A program made the position numbers and the translations under genes. The notes under the pieces are model-generated. The model saw only the letters and a program-made list of their open reading frames with translations. It was not told where the DNA came from and searched no databases. This document shows, piece after piece, positions 42,241-51,180 of a DNA stretch of 64,000 nt. Each line of letters opens with the position of its first letter. The first letter of the stretch is position 1. This stretch comes from Gordonia jacobaea (GTDB lineage: Bacteria > Actinomycetota > Actinomycetes > Mycobacteriales > Mycobacteriaceae), in the NCBI RefSeq assembly GCF_001186365.1, contig NZ_LDTZ01000020.1:1-64000 (forward strand), in the 5' to 3' direction.

Positions 42241-43362
42241 CTACCTGCGCAATTCGGGTGCCCGAGGCGTCGGCGCACGCCACAGCGGTCGGGTCGCGCG
42301 GTGCAGCGCCCACGCGACGGGGATGCTGATCGCGGTTGTCACCACGAACGCCACCACGACGTTGCCGCTGAACACGCGATAGTTCAGCAGGTCCATGACC
42401 ACTTCGAGTACGAGTACGTGCACGAGGAAGAACTCGTAGGAGATCTCGCCGAGCCACACGACGGGACGGCTGCCGCACAGCCGAGCCCACGGCGACGACT
42501 GGTCGGTGGCGGTGAGCGGACCAACCATTCCGACGGCGATGACGAGGTAGAGCAGATGCTTGACGATGGTGGCCGACGCCGTGCTCGGCGTGATCGTCGG
42601 CTCTCCTGCCAGCGGCAGACCCGACACGAGGAACGCGACACCCGCGGCCGTGAGCCAGAACCAGGTGTTCCACTTGGCGACGAGCGGCGCACAGACCGCC
42701 AGGACCATGCCGGCGACGAACCATCCGAGGAAAGCAGGCGCCCAGAGTCGGGCTGTCGGATCGGCGTCGGGATTGCCGTCGACGAGCACCGACCACACCG
42801 GACTGACCAGCCCGATCACGAGCAGCCCACCGATGAGCAGATCGGGTCGCCAGCGACGTCGGCACACGACGACGATCAGCAGCCAGGCGATCACCGGCAG
42901 GAGCAGGTAGAACACGACTTCTGCTGCGAGACTCCACATCTGGGTCAGGCCGGCATGCAGGTGGCCGATGCCGTAGACCTGCGTCAGGGTCATGTTTCGC
43001 CAGAAACCCGACCAGCCAACGCCTGTCACCGCGGCCTCGCCACCCGGCGAATACCAGCCGTAGATGAGGTAGACCGCGATCACCGTGATCCAGTACGCGG
43101 GCAGGATTCGCCGTGCGCGATGCCAGAAGTAGCGTCGAGTCGACGGTGGGGCCGAGCCCTTCTGCAGCGGCCGAATCCACTCCGAGAACAGCAGAAACCC
43201 CGAGAGCACGAAGAAGATGGCGACGCCGACCTCGAACCGAGAGAAGAGGCGTCCGACGTAGTCGTCGGTGTAGTTGCCGGTCCAGAAGGCCGCATGTGTC
43301 AGGCAGACCGCGGCCGCAGCCAGCGCACGCACTCCGGTGAGAGACGGGATGCGGTGGGCCAT
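42241..43362 (-). CDS. Acyltransferase 3 family membrane protein
   Basis: A 373-residue OafA-like membrane acyltransferase with about ten hydrophobic helices. It opens IPSLTGVRALAAAAVCLTHAAFW (with the conserved R-A/H region), then FFVLSGFLLF and RARRILPAYW; EISYEFFLVHVLVLE is at the end. The family O-acetylates or acylates cell-surface glycans and lipids. ATG 43362. Confidence 0.88.
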   Translation of the reverse strand: MAHRIPSLTGVRALAAAAVCLTHAAFWTGNYTDDYVGRLFSRFEVGVAIFFVLSGFLLFSEWIRPLQKGSAPPSTRRYFWHRARRILPAYWITVIAVYLIYGWYSPGGEAAVTGVGWSGFWRNMTLTQVYGIGHLHAGLTQMWSLAAEVVFYLLLPVIAWLLIVVVCRRRWRPDLLIGGLLVIGLVSPVWSVLVDGNPDADPTARLWAPAFLGWFVAGMVLAVCAPLVAKWNTWFWLTAAGVAFLVSGLPLAGEPTITPSTASATIVKHLLYLVIAVGMVGPLTATDQSSPWARLCGSRPVVWLGEISYEFFLVHVLVLEVVMDLLNYRVFSGNVVVAFVVTTAISIPVAWALHRATRPLWRAPTPRAPELRR

Positions 43363-43432
43363 GGGCCGATCCTGCCAGGTCGAGCGAGCGCGGCAGCGTC
43401 GAGGACCTCTCGTCGCGTGGCAGGATGACGTC

Positions 43433-44536
43433 ATGGGAGACGAGCGCATCCAGGGCCAGATCTGGCGCGATGGCAAGAAGGTCGACGGATTCTCCCTCGA
43501 ATCGGTCTCCGACCTCATCGGCGAGTCCGACACCGTCGTGTGGGCCGACCTGCAGTGCCCGACCCATGAGACGCTCTCTTCGCTCGCAGACGAACTCGGG
43601 TTGAACAAGTTCGCCATCGAAGACACGATCTCGGCCGCCGAGCGCGTCAAGACCGTCACCTACAGCGACCACACCTTCATCATGGTGTACGGCATCGAGA
43701 TGAAAACGTCTGCGACACAGAATGTTCGACGCTCCGACAGCGATTCCGACGACGACGCTGACGACGACTCCGACGATCCACCACCTCCGAGGTCGGGGGT
43801 GGTCGCCAACAACGGGCAGAATCAGCGCGCCAAATCCTTTACATTGCACCGCATCTCGATCTTCATCAAGGACAACGCCGTCATCACGGTGCGTATGCAT
43901 CCGGGCGACGGGATCAAGACCGTGGTGGAACGCTGCGAGGACACGAACGCCGCGTCGCTCGGGGTCGGCGGGTTGCTCTACGTGGTGCTCGACGTCGTGG
44001 TCGACGGCCACTTCGACGCGGTCCAGGTACTCGACGACCAGATCGAGGAGCTCGAGGACTATTTGTTCGACGAGTCCGTTCCCAACGTGAGTCTGCAACG
44101 TCGGACGTATGACCTGCGCAAGGATCTCGTGGTGCTGCGGCGGGTGGTGCTCCCGATGCGCGAGGTGGTCGGCACCATCCAGCGACACCGCTACCAGGAT
44201 CGCGGAGAACACGCGGCCGAGCTCGACCCCAACTACTCCGACCTCTACGACCACGTGCTGCGCGCCGCCGAGTGGACCGAGTCACTGCGCGACATGCTCA
44301 GCAGCGTCTTCGAGACGAACCTCTCGTTGATGGACGCGCGGCTCAACACCGTGATGAAGAAGTTGACCGCGTGGGCCGCGATCATCGCTGTGCCGACCCT
44401 CATCACCGGCTACTACGGACAGAACGTGCTGTTCCCCGGATACAGCACGTCGTGGGGTGTCTGGGTCAGTGCGATCCTGATCGTCGGGTCTGTCATCGTG
44501 CTCTACATCAACTTCCGCAAGCGGGATTGGCTGTAG
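43433..44536 (+). CDS. corA: CorA-type divalent metal transporter, GQN variant
   Basis: A 367-residue CorA. A long cytoplasmic domain (residues 1-300) has an inserted Asp-rich, then Pro-rich segment (about residues 103-118) and a helical stalk (QVLDDQIEELEDYLFDE). Two C-terminal membrane helices follow (WAAIIAVPTLITGYY and GVWVSAILIVGSVIVLYI). The loop between them, normally YGMN, reads YGQN. CorA passes Mg2+ or Co2+. ATG 43433. Confidence 0.88.
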   Translation: MGDERIQGQIWRDGKKVDGFSLESVSDLIGESDTVVWADLQCPTHETLSSLADELGLNKFAIEDTISAAERVKTVTYSDHTFIMVYGIEMKTSATQNVRRSDSDSDDDADDDSDDPPPPRSGVVANNGQNQRAKSFTLHRISIFIKDNAVITVRMHPGDGIKTVVERCEDTNAASLGVGGLLYVVLDVVVDGHFDAVQVLDDQIEELEDYLFDESVPNVSLQRRTYDLRKDLVVLRRVVLPMREVVGTIQRHRYQDRGEHAAELDPNYSDLYDHVLRAAEWTESLRDMLSSVFETNLSLMDARLNTVMKKLTAWAAIIAVPTLITGYYGQNVLFPGYSTSWGVWVSAILIVGSVIVLYINFRKRDWL

Positions 44537-44635
44537 TCACGCGGGGTGTCGGTGTGCGACACGCTCGAATTGGAATCTGAAACCTCTTGTCCCGTATTGT
44601 TTTCGAACGTGCTCTCCAGAACTGCCGAAGCTGTC

Positions 44636-45235
44636 GTGACCGAAAACACTGCCACCCCGTGTGAGTGGTGCTCCTCCACCGATGACGTCGCGGACTTCCG
44701 TGACGAAGTGCGCTGCGGCAAGTGCCGCGAGCTCGAGGTGACGATCACCGAGGCGCGCAAGTTCTTGGGTTTCTACGGTCTGCGCCCGCTCGGCGGCTCC
44801 GTGGAATGCGACGACGAGGAGGAGCGCGAGCACCGTGTCGGCGCTCGCGACGCGTACACCGAGTTGAACCGGATCCGCACGAGCACCCCTGCTCCTCGAC
44901 CCAAGCGATCCGCGTCGCGAACGTCTGCGGCCGCGGTGAAGTCGAGCGCTGTGAAGTCGGGCGCCGTGAAGAGCGCGGGCGACAAGGCGAGCACGGCAAC
45001 CACGAGCCCGACACGACGCAACGACGTTTCGCGGCCCGACCGCGCGGAGCTTCTCAGCCGCGCCGAGGGTCTGCTGAACGAACTCACCGACATCGACGGG
45101 CGCCTGGCCGCCGCCGAGCAGGAATCGGGACTCTCCGCCAAGGCCCGCATCGCCGACCTGACCTCGCGTCGCGAATACGTACTACGCACCCTCGCCGCGC
45201 TCGAGAAGGCTCAGCGCGCCATGGCCCCGTCCTGA
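44636..45235 (+). CDS. Hypothetical protein with CxxC zinc-ribbon start
   Basis: A 199-residue protein from GTG 44636. CEWC (residues 8-11) and CGKC (about residue 26) suggest a zinc ribbon; a Ser/Lys/Ala-rich linker (residues 75-125) has an imperfect KSSAVKSGAVKSAG repeat; the C-terminus is a coiled coil (LLSRAEGLLNELTDIDGRLAAAEQ). No family is recognised; upstream starts to 44546 exist. Confidence 0.6.
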   Translation: MTENTATPCEWCSSTDDVADFRDEVRCGKCRELEVTITEARKFLGFYGLRPLGGSVECDDEEEREHRVGARDAYTELNRIRTSTPAPRPKRSASRTSAAAVKSSAVKSGAVKSAGDKASTATTSPTRRNDVSRPDRAELLSRAEGLLNELTDIDGRLAAAEQESGLSAKARIADLTSRREYVLRTLAALEKAQRAMAPS

Positions 45236-45580
45236 CGACCGCCGGTACGTACACAACTCGTACCTGAGCGGACCGCCGAGGAGATTATTGTGATGGCGCC
45301 GCGCTCACGACCGAGTTGTGTAGGCGCCTCGCGCTGACCGAGAGCCTCTTCGCTGAACGAGCGCCCTTTTCGCCGATCGAGCGCCCCTCTTTGCTGATCG
45401 AGCCCATCCCGCTGATCGAGCGCCCGTTCGCTGATCGAGCCTGTCGAGATCACCCCGCTGATCGAGCGCCCCTTCGCTGATCGAGCGCCCCTTCGCTGAT
45501 CGAGCTTGTCGAGATCAACCCGCCTCGCCGACCGAGCCCACCCCGCTGATCGAGCCTGTCGAGATCACCCACGGCCACAG
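45236..45580. repeat. Intergenic 19-bp-family repeat block
   Basis: From 45251 to 45321 there is an imperfect inverted repeat (ACACAACTCG and CGAGTTGTGT). From about 45333 to 45570 come roughly a dozen CGCTGATCGAGC units, the clearest being tandem 19-mers around 45468-45505, with three longer variants containing TGTCGAGATCA. No gene is seen. Confidence 0.88.
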
Positions 45581-46045
45581 CTACGAGGCGTGACCTCCGT
45601 TGTGCCCCGCCGGCGGGCGCACGCACTGCACCCAGTTGACCACGAGCGCGATGTGGCACAGCGCGGCCACCAACAGCCCAAGCGAAGTCTGTTGGCGCGC
45701 AGTCTGATCCGCCCAGTAGCCCAGAATCGAGATCGGCACCGCGACGGCGCTGACCGCTGCTGCGATCCAGCAGGGTGCGAAACGTCGAACAATCACCGCG
45801 ACCATGGACAGCACCACGGCGGCGGCGCCGAAGATGACGGCGAGTTCCGAGAGCGGCGTCGACGTTCCGGTCAGGGCAGTCACGACGCTCATGCCCGCGA
45901 GTACCACGACGGCCACCCAGATGGCGGCGACCGCACGCCCGCGGAGCGGGACCTCTGCCATGACCCTGCGTTCGATTCCACGAAGGGAGTCCGCGAGCCG
46001 AGGGTCCAGTTCGTCGCGGTCTACACCTCTCCCGTCGTCGCGCAT
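45581..46045 (-). CDS. Small membrane protein
   Basis: A 154-residue protein with a charged N-terminus (residues 1-30) and four hydrophobic helices (about 38-58, 66-86, 92-110 and 120-140: AVAAIWVAVVVLAGMSVVT, LAVIFGAAAVVLSMVAVIV, CWIAAAVSAVAVPISIL, LGLLVAALCHIALVVNW). No family is recognised. The start may be at 46045 or the upstream in-frame 46096. A repeat block follows its stop. Confidence 0.65.
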   Translation of the reverse strand: MRDDGRGVDRDELDPRLADSLRGIERRVMAEVPLRGRAVAAIWVAVVVLAGMSVVTALTGTSTPLSELAVIFGAAAVVLSMVAVIVRRFAPCWIAAAVSAVAVPISILGYWADQTARQQTSLGLLVAALCHIALVVNWVQCVRPPAGHNGGHAS

Positions 46046-46124
46046 CCCACCAGTGTCCTCCGCTAGCGCTCGGGGCGCAGGACCCGGGGTGCGCAATACA
46101 GGCCAATTTCACGAAAGGGTAGAC

Positions 46125-46148
46125 ACGTACAACCAATCAGTTGTACGT
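46125..46148. promoter_or_regulatory. Operator of the ArsR-type regulator
   Basis: ACGTACAAC (46125-46133) and GTTGTACGT (46140-46148) form a perfect 9-bp inverted repeat around CAATCA, directly before the GTG of the regulator gene. Position and symmetry fit an autoregulatory operator. Confidence 0.85.
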
Positions 46149-46155
46149 TTGCATC

Positions 46156-46515
46156 GTGAGCACAACGGCAGAGGACCAGGCAGACGCACTGTTCCACGCA
46201 CTTGCCGATCGAACCCGCCGCGACATCATGCGGCGCGTGCTCGCGCAGGAGCAGTCGGTGTCGACACTCGCCGCCGACTACGACATGAGCTTCGCCGCGG
46301 TACAGAAACACGTCGCCGTGCTCGAACGCTCCGGACTGCTGACAAAACGTCGCCGAGGGCGTGAACAACTTGCCTCCGGCGACGTCGAGGCCGTGCGCGC
46401 CGTGTCGGACCTACTCGACGAGCTCGAGCAGGTCTGGCGCGGCCGGATCGACCGAATCGACGCACTACTTGCTGTCGACGACACTCCGTCGACAGCTGCC
46501 GACAAAGAGGAGTAA
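46156..46515 (+). CDS. ArsR-family regulator
   Basis: A 119-residue winged-helix regulator (ALADRTRRDIMRRVLAQEQSVSTLAADYDMSFAAVQKHVAVLERSGLLTKRRRGREQ). There is no metal-site ELCVCDL motif, so it belongs to the non-metal ArsR group that pairs with SRPBCC/AHSA1 proteins. GTG 46156. The next gene starts 4 bp later, so they form an operon under the palindromic operator. Confidence 0.9.
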   Translation: MSTTAEDQADALFHALADRTRRDIMRRVLAQEQSVSTLAADYDMSFAAVQKHVAVLERSGLLTKRRRGREQLASGDVEAVRAVSDLLDELEQVWRGRIDRIDALLAVDDTPSTAADKEE

Positions 46516-46519
46516 GACA

Positions 46520-47005
46520 ATGCCCGTCATCGACGTCACCAAGAATCTCGACGACCGATCCCTCACCATCACAGCCGAGTTCGCAGCTCCGGTTGAACGC
46601 GTCTGGCAGATCTACGCCGATCCGCGTCAGCTCGAGAAGGTCTGGGGCCCACCGGAATACCCCGCAACGTTCGTCGACCACAACCTGGCGCCGGGCGGGC
46701 GTGTCACGTACTACATGACCGGACCCGACGGCGAAAAGTACGCGGGCTACTGGCTCGTCGACTCCGTCGACAAGCCGTCGAACTTCAGCTTCCGCGACGG
46801 CTTCGCCGACGAAAACTTCACGCCGATCGATTCACTTCCGTTGTCGCACAGCACATACTCGTTCGCCGACAACGATGGCCGAACCATCGCCACCTACGTG
46901 AGTACGTACGAAACGGTTGAGGGACTGCAGAAGGTCCTCGACATGGGCATGGCCGAGGGCGCGACGCAGTCGCTCAACCAGATCGATCAGTTCCTGGCAG
47001 GTTGA
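46520..47005 (+). CDS. SRPBCC/AHSA1-type START-domain protein
   Basis: A 161-residue Bet v1/SRPBCC protein (AEFAAPVERVWQIYADPRQLEKVWGPPEYPATFVDHNLAPGGRVTYYMTGPDG). These helix-grip domains bind hydrophobic ligands and often occur with a dedicated ArsR regulator, as here. ATG 46520 with AGAGGAG upstream. The ligand is unknown. Confidence 0.9.
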   Translation: MPVIDVTKNLDDRSLTITAEFAAPVERVWQIYADPRQLEKVWGPPEYPATFVDHNLAPGGRVTYYMTGPDGEKYAGYWLVDSVDKPSNFSFRDGFADENFTPIDSLPLSHSTYSFADNDGRTIATYVSTYETVEGLQKVLDMGMAEGATQSLNQIDQFLAG

Positions 47006-47013
47006 CCGCGCGC

Positions 47014-47388
47014 TCAGCGCTTGCGCGTCAGAACGAACTTGGCGATGACCTTGTTGCCCTGATACTGCGAGCCCGCATATCCGTTGCGCGTCTTGTACAT
47101 CTTGAGTCCGTTGCCCTGGCCCATGTTGACGTACTCGTACTTGCCAACGGTTGTGATGGGGTAGCCACGGAAGCTTGGGGTGACCCCTAACCGGTGATTG
47201 CGAACCGTCATGTCCGAACACCACGGCACCGGAACGTGGAAACCCTGGAACTCGGTGTTGCAGTATCGATAGTTGCCAGGCGAGACGTCGGCGTGCGCCG
47301 CTCCGCCACCCACGAGAACTCCTGCGGCAGCGGCGCCGCCGATCATTACACTTGCTATCAGCTTCTTCACAGGCCGGAATTGTGCCAT
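47014..47388 (-). CDS. Small secreted protein
   Basis: A 124-residue protein with a signal peptide (residues 1-33, KKLIASVMIGGAAAAGVLVGGGAAHA, cut after AHA). The mature part has two cysteines (RYCNTEF and PWCSDM), several aromatic residues and a late basic end (VLTRKR). No family is recognised. It is convergent with the SRPBCC gene. Confidence 0.8.
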   Translation of the reverse strand: MAQFRPVKKLIASVMIGGAAAAGVLVGGGAAHADVSPGNYRYCNTEFQGFHVPVPWCSDMTVRNHRLGVTPSFRGYPITTVGKYEYVNMGQGNGLKMYKTRNGYAGSQYQGNKVIAKFVLTRKR

Positions 47389-47436
47389 AAGGTCTCAGCG
47401 ATTACTTGGACCCGTCGTTCGCCGAAATGAGGTTCA

Positions 47437-47486
47437 GTTGCGTGGGACGCAGGGGTACAAAAATGCCCCTCTGGATCCCACGCAAC
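47437..47486 (-). terminator. Hairpin downstream of tRNA-Ser(TGA)
   Basis: GTTGCGTGGGA at 47437-47447 pairs with TCCCACGCAAC at 47476-47486; an inner AGGGG/CCCCT pair extends it. It lies 3' of the tRNA on the minus strand. Confidence 0.7.
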
Positions 47487-47499
47487 TCGGCCTCTTCTG

Positions 47500-47584
47500 C
47501 GGAAGCGGAGGGATTTGAACCCCCGGTGGTTTTACCCACGCTCGCTTTCAAGGCGAGTGCATTCGGCCGCTCTGCCACGCTTCC
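47500..47584 (-). tRNA. tRNA-Ser(TGA)
   Basis: Minus strand, 85-nt class II tRNA. Acceptor GGAAGCG/CGCTTCC, anticodon loop CTTGAAA (TGA), T-arm GGGTTCAAATCCC. CCA is not fully encoded. Confidence 0.95.
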
Positions 47585-47640
47585 CTGCCGAAAAGGGTAC
47601 GTGACCCGCAGCGCGAGACCACCATCAGCCCGTTCCCTCA

Positions 47641-48615
47641 TCAACCAACGCGCAGCAGCACCTTGCCGATCGCGTCGCCGCTGTTGAGTCGCTCGTGGGC
47701 GGCCTGGGCGTCGGCGAGCTCGAAGACCGAGTCGGTCACCGGCACCACAGAGCCGGCCTCGATCAACGGCCAGGTTCGCGTGTAGGTCTTCTCGACGATC
47801 GACGCCTTGCCGTCGGCCCCGGTCACCGGCCTCGAGCGCAGCGCGGTGCCGTACACCGAGAGCCGCTTGGAAATCATTGCGCCGATGGGTAACTCACCCT
47901 TGACGCCGCCCTGCATGCCGATGATGACCAGGCGCCCTCCCGTGGCGAGAGCCTTGACGTTGCGCGGCAGATAGGCCGCGCCGATGATGTCGAGGATCAC
48001 GTTGGCGCCACCGTGCCCGGAGATCACCTCGACGAAGTCCTCCGACGAGTAGTCGATGAGGATCTCGGCCCCGTACTCCGCCGAGCGCGCCAGCTTCTCC
48101 TTCGTCCGCGCCGTCACCGCGACCCTGGCTCCCAGCGCGCGACACAGCTGCGTCGCATGGGTGCCGATCCCGCTGGAGCCTCCATGAATGAGCACCAGCT
48201 CGTCAAGCTGCAGGTGCGCCGTGAGCAGCAGGTTCGAGACAACCGTGCACGCAACCTCCGGCAGTCCCGCTGCCTCGATCAGGTCCACATTCGACGGCTT
48301 CGGCAGCACCTGCACGGCCGGAACCACCACCAGCTCGGCGTACCCGCCGCCCGCGAGCAGGGCACACACCTCGTCGCCGACGGACCACTCCGTCACCTCT
48401 GGACCAAGTTCGACGATCCGGCCCGACACCTCGAGACCGAGAATCTCCGACGCCCCAGGCGGCGGTGGATACAGGCCCTGTTTCTGGAGTAGGTCGGCAC
48501 GGTTCACGCCGGCTGCCGCGACCTCGATGAGCACCTCGCCGGGTCCCGGCGTCGGATCGGGTACTTCGGCGACAGACAATGTGGCGGTATCGGACTCGAC
48601 GGTGATTGCACGCAT
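47641..48615 (-). CDS. Quinone oxidoreductase (MDR family)
   Basis: A 324-residue zinc-less medium-chain reductase. The GroES-like N-terminus (GVNRADLLQKQGLYPPPPGASEILGLEVSG) and Rossmann motif LIHGGSSGIGTHATQL (about residue 140) place it in the PIG3/Qor group (Rv3777 type). It reduces quinones or enals with NAD(P)H. ATG 48615. Confidence 0.9.
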   Translation of the reverse strand: MRAITVESDTATLSVAEVPDPTPGPGEVLIEVAAAGVNRADLLQKQGLYPPPPGASEILGLEVSGRIVELGPEVTEWSVGDEVCALLAGGGYAELVVVPAVQVLPKPSNVDLIEAAGLPEVACTVVSNLLLTAHLQLDELVLIHGGSSGIGTHATQLCRALGARVAVTARTKEKLARSAEYGAEILIDYSSEDFVEVISGHGGANVILDIIGAAYLPRNVKALATGGRLVIIGMQGGVKGELPIGAMISKRLSVYGTALRSRPVTGADGKASIVEKTYTRTWPLIEAGSVVPVTDSVFELADAQAAHERLNSGDAIGKVLLRVG

Positions 48616-48658
48616 GCCATCGATGCTGCCCGAAAGTGGCGTCGAACGGGCGTAACCG

Positions 48659-49129
48659 TCAGGACCAGGAGCCCCGGACCTTCCGCATGGCGAGGCAGAT
48701 GGTGGTGAAGCCTTCCTCGCCCAGGACGTCGAAGACGTACTCGCGGATCACGCCGTTGCGCACCCGCGAGATCCGGGCCAACGTGCTGCGGCCGGTGTCG
48801 GTGATGCGGACGAGTCGGTGTCTGCCGTCGAGGTCCGAACGTACGCGGACGACGTCGCCGGTGTCGATCAGTCTGCCGATCTGACGGGACATGGTGCTGA
48901 CGCCCATGTGCACGGTCGCCGCGAGTTCACTGATGCCGAACTGCTCACGCGTCGCGAGAACTTCGAGGATGCGCAGGTCGGTTGTAGTCCAGCCGTTTGC
49001 GCCGAACGTGCTGTTGACCTGAGCCATCAGCGCCCATCCGCCATCCACGAACGAGTTCCAGAGCGCGACCTGATCGGCGGTCAGCTCCGGTGTATCAGGC
49101 GCGGGAGGGCGGGGTTCGGGGTCGTTCAC
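48659..49129 (-). CDS. MarR-family regulator
   Basis: A 156-residue winged-helix protein. The MarR core (ATREQFGISELAATVHMGVSTMSRQIGRLIDTGDVVRVRSDLDGRHRLVRITDTG) is clear. GTG 49129. It lies just upstream of the Qor gene in the same direction (43-bp gap), which makes Qor its likely target. No strong operator can be assigned. Confidence 0.88.
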   Translation of the reverse strand: MNDPEPRPPAPDTPELTADQVALWNSFVDGGWALMAQVNSTFGANGWTTTDLRILEVLATREQFGISELAATVHMGVSTMSRQIGRLIDTGDVVRVRSDLDGRHRLVRITDTGRSTLARISRVRNGVIREYVFDVLGEEGFTTICLAMRKVRGSWS

Positions 49130-49211
49130 ATTGGTCAACTTAGTATGCGTTGTAGCTAAATGCGAAACCGTGTGGATCGGTCGACCCACACGCAATACGC
49201 TGCGACGTTGC

Positions 49212-50408
49212 CTAACCGAGCGACCCGAGAGTTCTGACCAGATGGTCAACTTCGTACGGCGTCGAATAGGGTCCGAGACCGACGGTCACCGCGCCGCCGA
49301 AGTCGCTTGCACCCATGCGTGTCAGCGCTCGGCACGGGAGGTCGGCGAGCGCACAGATCCCGTTGTCGGAGAGGCGTCGAACCACCTTGTCCGCCGAGAC
49401 CTGATCGAAGGTGAAGCTGAGCGTCGGGACGCGGTTACCAGGCGTCCCGACCACCGAGACCTGACTGAGCTGCTCCAGAGTCGTCGTGAGGTAGACCATC
49501 AGCCGGTCGAGATACTCGTTGACCGCGTCGAGGGAGGCGACAAGTCGTCGGCGCCGCTTGCCGATCGCGTCGGCGTCGAGCGAGGCGAGATGTTCGATCG
49601 ACGCGACCAGCCCGGTCAGCAGTCCGCCCTGTAGCGGTTCGAGTTCGAGACGTGCGGGGCCGACCGCACGCGGGTCGACCGACATCGGGACGAGCCGATC
49701 GATGACCTTCGGATCCCGGAACACCATTGCCGCGACCCGCGGACCGCCCCACCGCTCGGCGGACACCACGAGCACATCCGCACCGAGTTCGGCGATGTCG
49801 AGCGGCATGTAGGGAGCAGCATTCGTCGCGTCGACGACGAGCATCGCACCACGTGCGTGTGCGAAGCGGGCGATCGCGGGGATATCGGTGATGGCACCGA
49901 GAGTCGACGACGCCAAGGTGACGGCGACGACTGCCGTTCGCGCACCGACGAGATTCTTGTACTGCCACGCGGGCAGCTCACCCGTCTCGATGTCGAGTTC
50001 GGCCCACCGCACAGAACCGCCATAGCGTCCGACGACCCGCAGCCACGGCACGATGTTCGGCTCGTCGTCGGCATGACTCACGACGACGTCGCCGCCGAGC
50101 CAGGTGTTGGGGGCGATCGACTCCGCCAGGGTCCACACGAGCGCCGATCGGGAGGGTCCCAGGACCACTCCCGCGGCCTGCGCGCCGACGAGATCGGCGA
50201 CCGCTCGACGTGCGCCGTCGATGGCTTCGGTGGTGCGGACCGCACCCGGATAGACCCCGCCCGGCGCCGCGCCGAGCTGGCGGAATCCCGACGAGACCGC
50301 GCTGGCAACAGAGTCGGGGATGAGCATCCCGGCCTGCGCGTCGAAATGAATCCAGCCGTCGCCGAGCGAGGGGAACAGTCCTCGCACGGCGGCGACGTCG
50401 AGACTCAT
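49212..50408 (-). CDS. Cysteine-desulfurase-like protein lacking the PLP lysine
   Basis: A 398-residue class V aminotransferase/SufS-like protein (Rv3778c type). WIHFDAQAG, SRSALVWTLAESI, SHADDEPNIVPW and VDATNAAPYMPLDI follow the family. Where SufS/NifS enzymes have SxHK (the PLP-binding lysine), this protein reads SAERWGGP, so lysine is replaced by arginine. A normal PLP aldimine is therefore unlikely. The function is unknown. ATG 50408. Confidence 0.82.
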   Translation of the reverse strand: MSLDVAAVRGLFPSLGDGWIHFDAQAGMLIPDSVASAVSSGFRQLGAAPGGVYPGAVRTTEAIDGARRAVADLVGAQAAGVVLGPSRSALVWTLAESIAPNTWLGGDVVVSHADDEPNIVPWLRVVGRYGGSVRWAELDIETGELPAWQYKNLVGARTAVVAVTLASSTLGAITDIPAIARFAHARGAMLVVDATNAAPYMPLDIAELGADVLVVSAERWGGPRVAAMVFRDPKVIDRLVPMSVDPRAVGPARLELEPLQGGLLTGLVASIEHLASLDADAIGKRRRRLVASLDAVNEYLDRLMVYLTTTLEQLSQVSVVGTPGNRVPTLSFTFDQVSADKVVRRLSDNGICALADLPCRALTRMGASDFGGAVTVGLGPYSTPYEVDHLVRTLGSLG

Positions 50409-50546
50409 GCCAGCCACGATAGACGGCCCGCCCTCGACGAACGGACGGGTTGTCGCCGAACGCCGCGCGGCGACGGCGTCCCCTGGCGTCGGGAGCAATA
50501 CCGACTACTGCTGACGGGTGTCGGCGGCTTTCGGCACAATGGGGAC

Positions 50547-51104
50547 ATGGCTAGCGAAGGCACATCGTCCGGAGCGTTTGATCCCCGCGGTTTCGGTTCT
50601 CCGGCAACCGCCGACGAGAACATCGTGGTTGTCGGGCCCGACGACCACGAGACCGGGAAAGACGCCGAATCCAAAGACAGTGTGGCCGACATGGTCGAGC
50701 AACCCGCCAAGGTCATGCGGATCGGCACGATGATCAAGCAGTTGCTCGAGGAAGTGCGGGCAGCTCCGCTCGACGAGGCGTCGCGCAACCGGCTCCGCGA
50801 GATCCACCAGACGTCGATCAGCGAACTGGAAGACGGCCTCGCCCCCGAGCTGCGTGAAGAGCTCGAACGCCTCGCACTCCCCTTCTCCGACGACTCGACG
50901 CCTTCCGATGCCGAACTGCGTATCGCGCAGGCACAGCTCGTCGGGTGGCTCGAAGGACTCTTCCACGGGATCCAGACAGCGCTGTTCGCCCAGCAGATGG
51001 CAGCGCGTGCGCAGCTCGAGCAGATGCGACAGGGCGCTCTGCCTCCCGGAATCGTGGGTCCAGGTGGTCCCGGCGGCGGACCGAGCACCGGTCAGTACCT
51101 CTGA
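50547..51104 (+). CDS. bpa: Bacterial proteasome activator
   Basis: A 185-residue Bpa/PafE homologue (Rv3780). An acidic disordered N-terminus precedes a four-helix core (MRIGTMIKQLLEEVRAAPLDEASRNRLREIHQTSISELEDGLAPELREEL and AQLVGWLEGLFHGIQTALFAQQ). It ends in GQYL, the C-terminal motif that docks into the 20S proteasome and opens its gate for Pup- and ATP-independent degradation. Confidence 0.95.
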   Translation: MASEGTSSGAFDPRGFGSPATADENIVVVGPDDHETGKDAESKDSVADMVEQPAKVMRIGTMIKQLLEEVRAAPLDEASRNRLREIHQTSISELEDGLAPELREELERLALPFSDDSTPSDAELRIAQAQLVGWLEGLFHGIQTALFAQQMAARAQLEQMRQGALPPGIVGPGGPGGGPSTGQYL

Positions 51105-51180
51105 GTATCGGGCCGCGGACTCCTCGCTCGACACCGCCCGTTCCGGATCGTCGAACTGCTCGCTTGTATGCTGAATCCCC

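Noticed and set aside
42218..44254. 678-residue minus-strand frame overlapping corA
   Set aside because: It is an antisense shadow of corA and the acyltransferase; the real genes have strong motifs in other frames.
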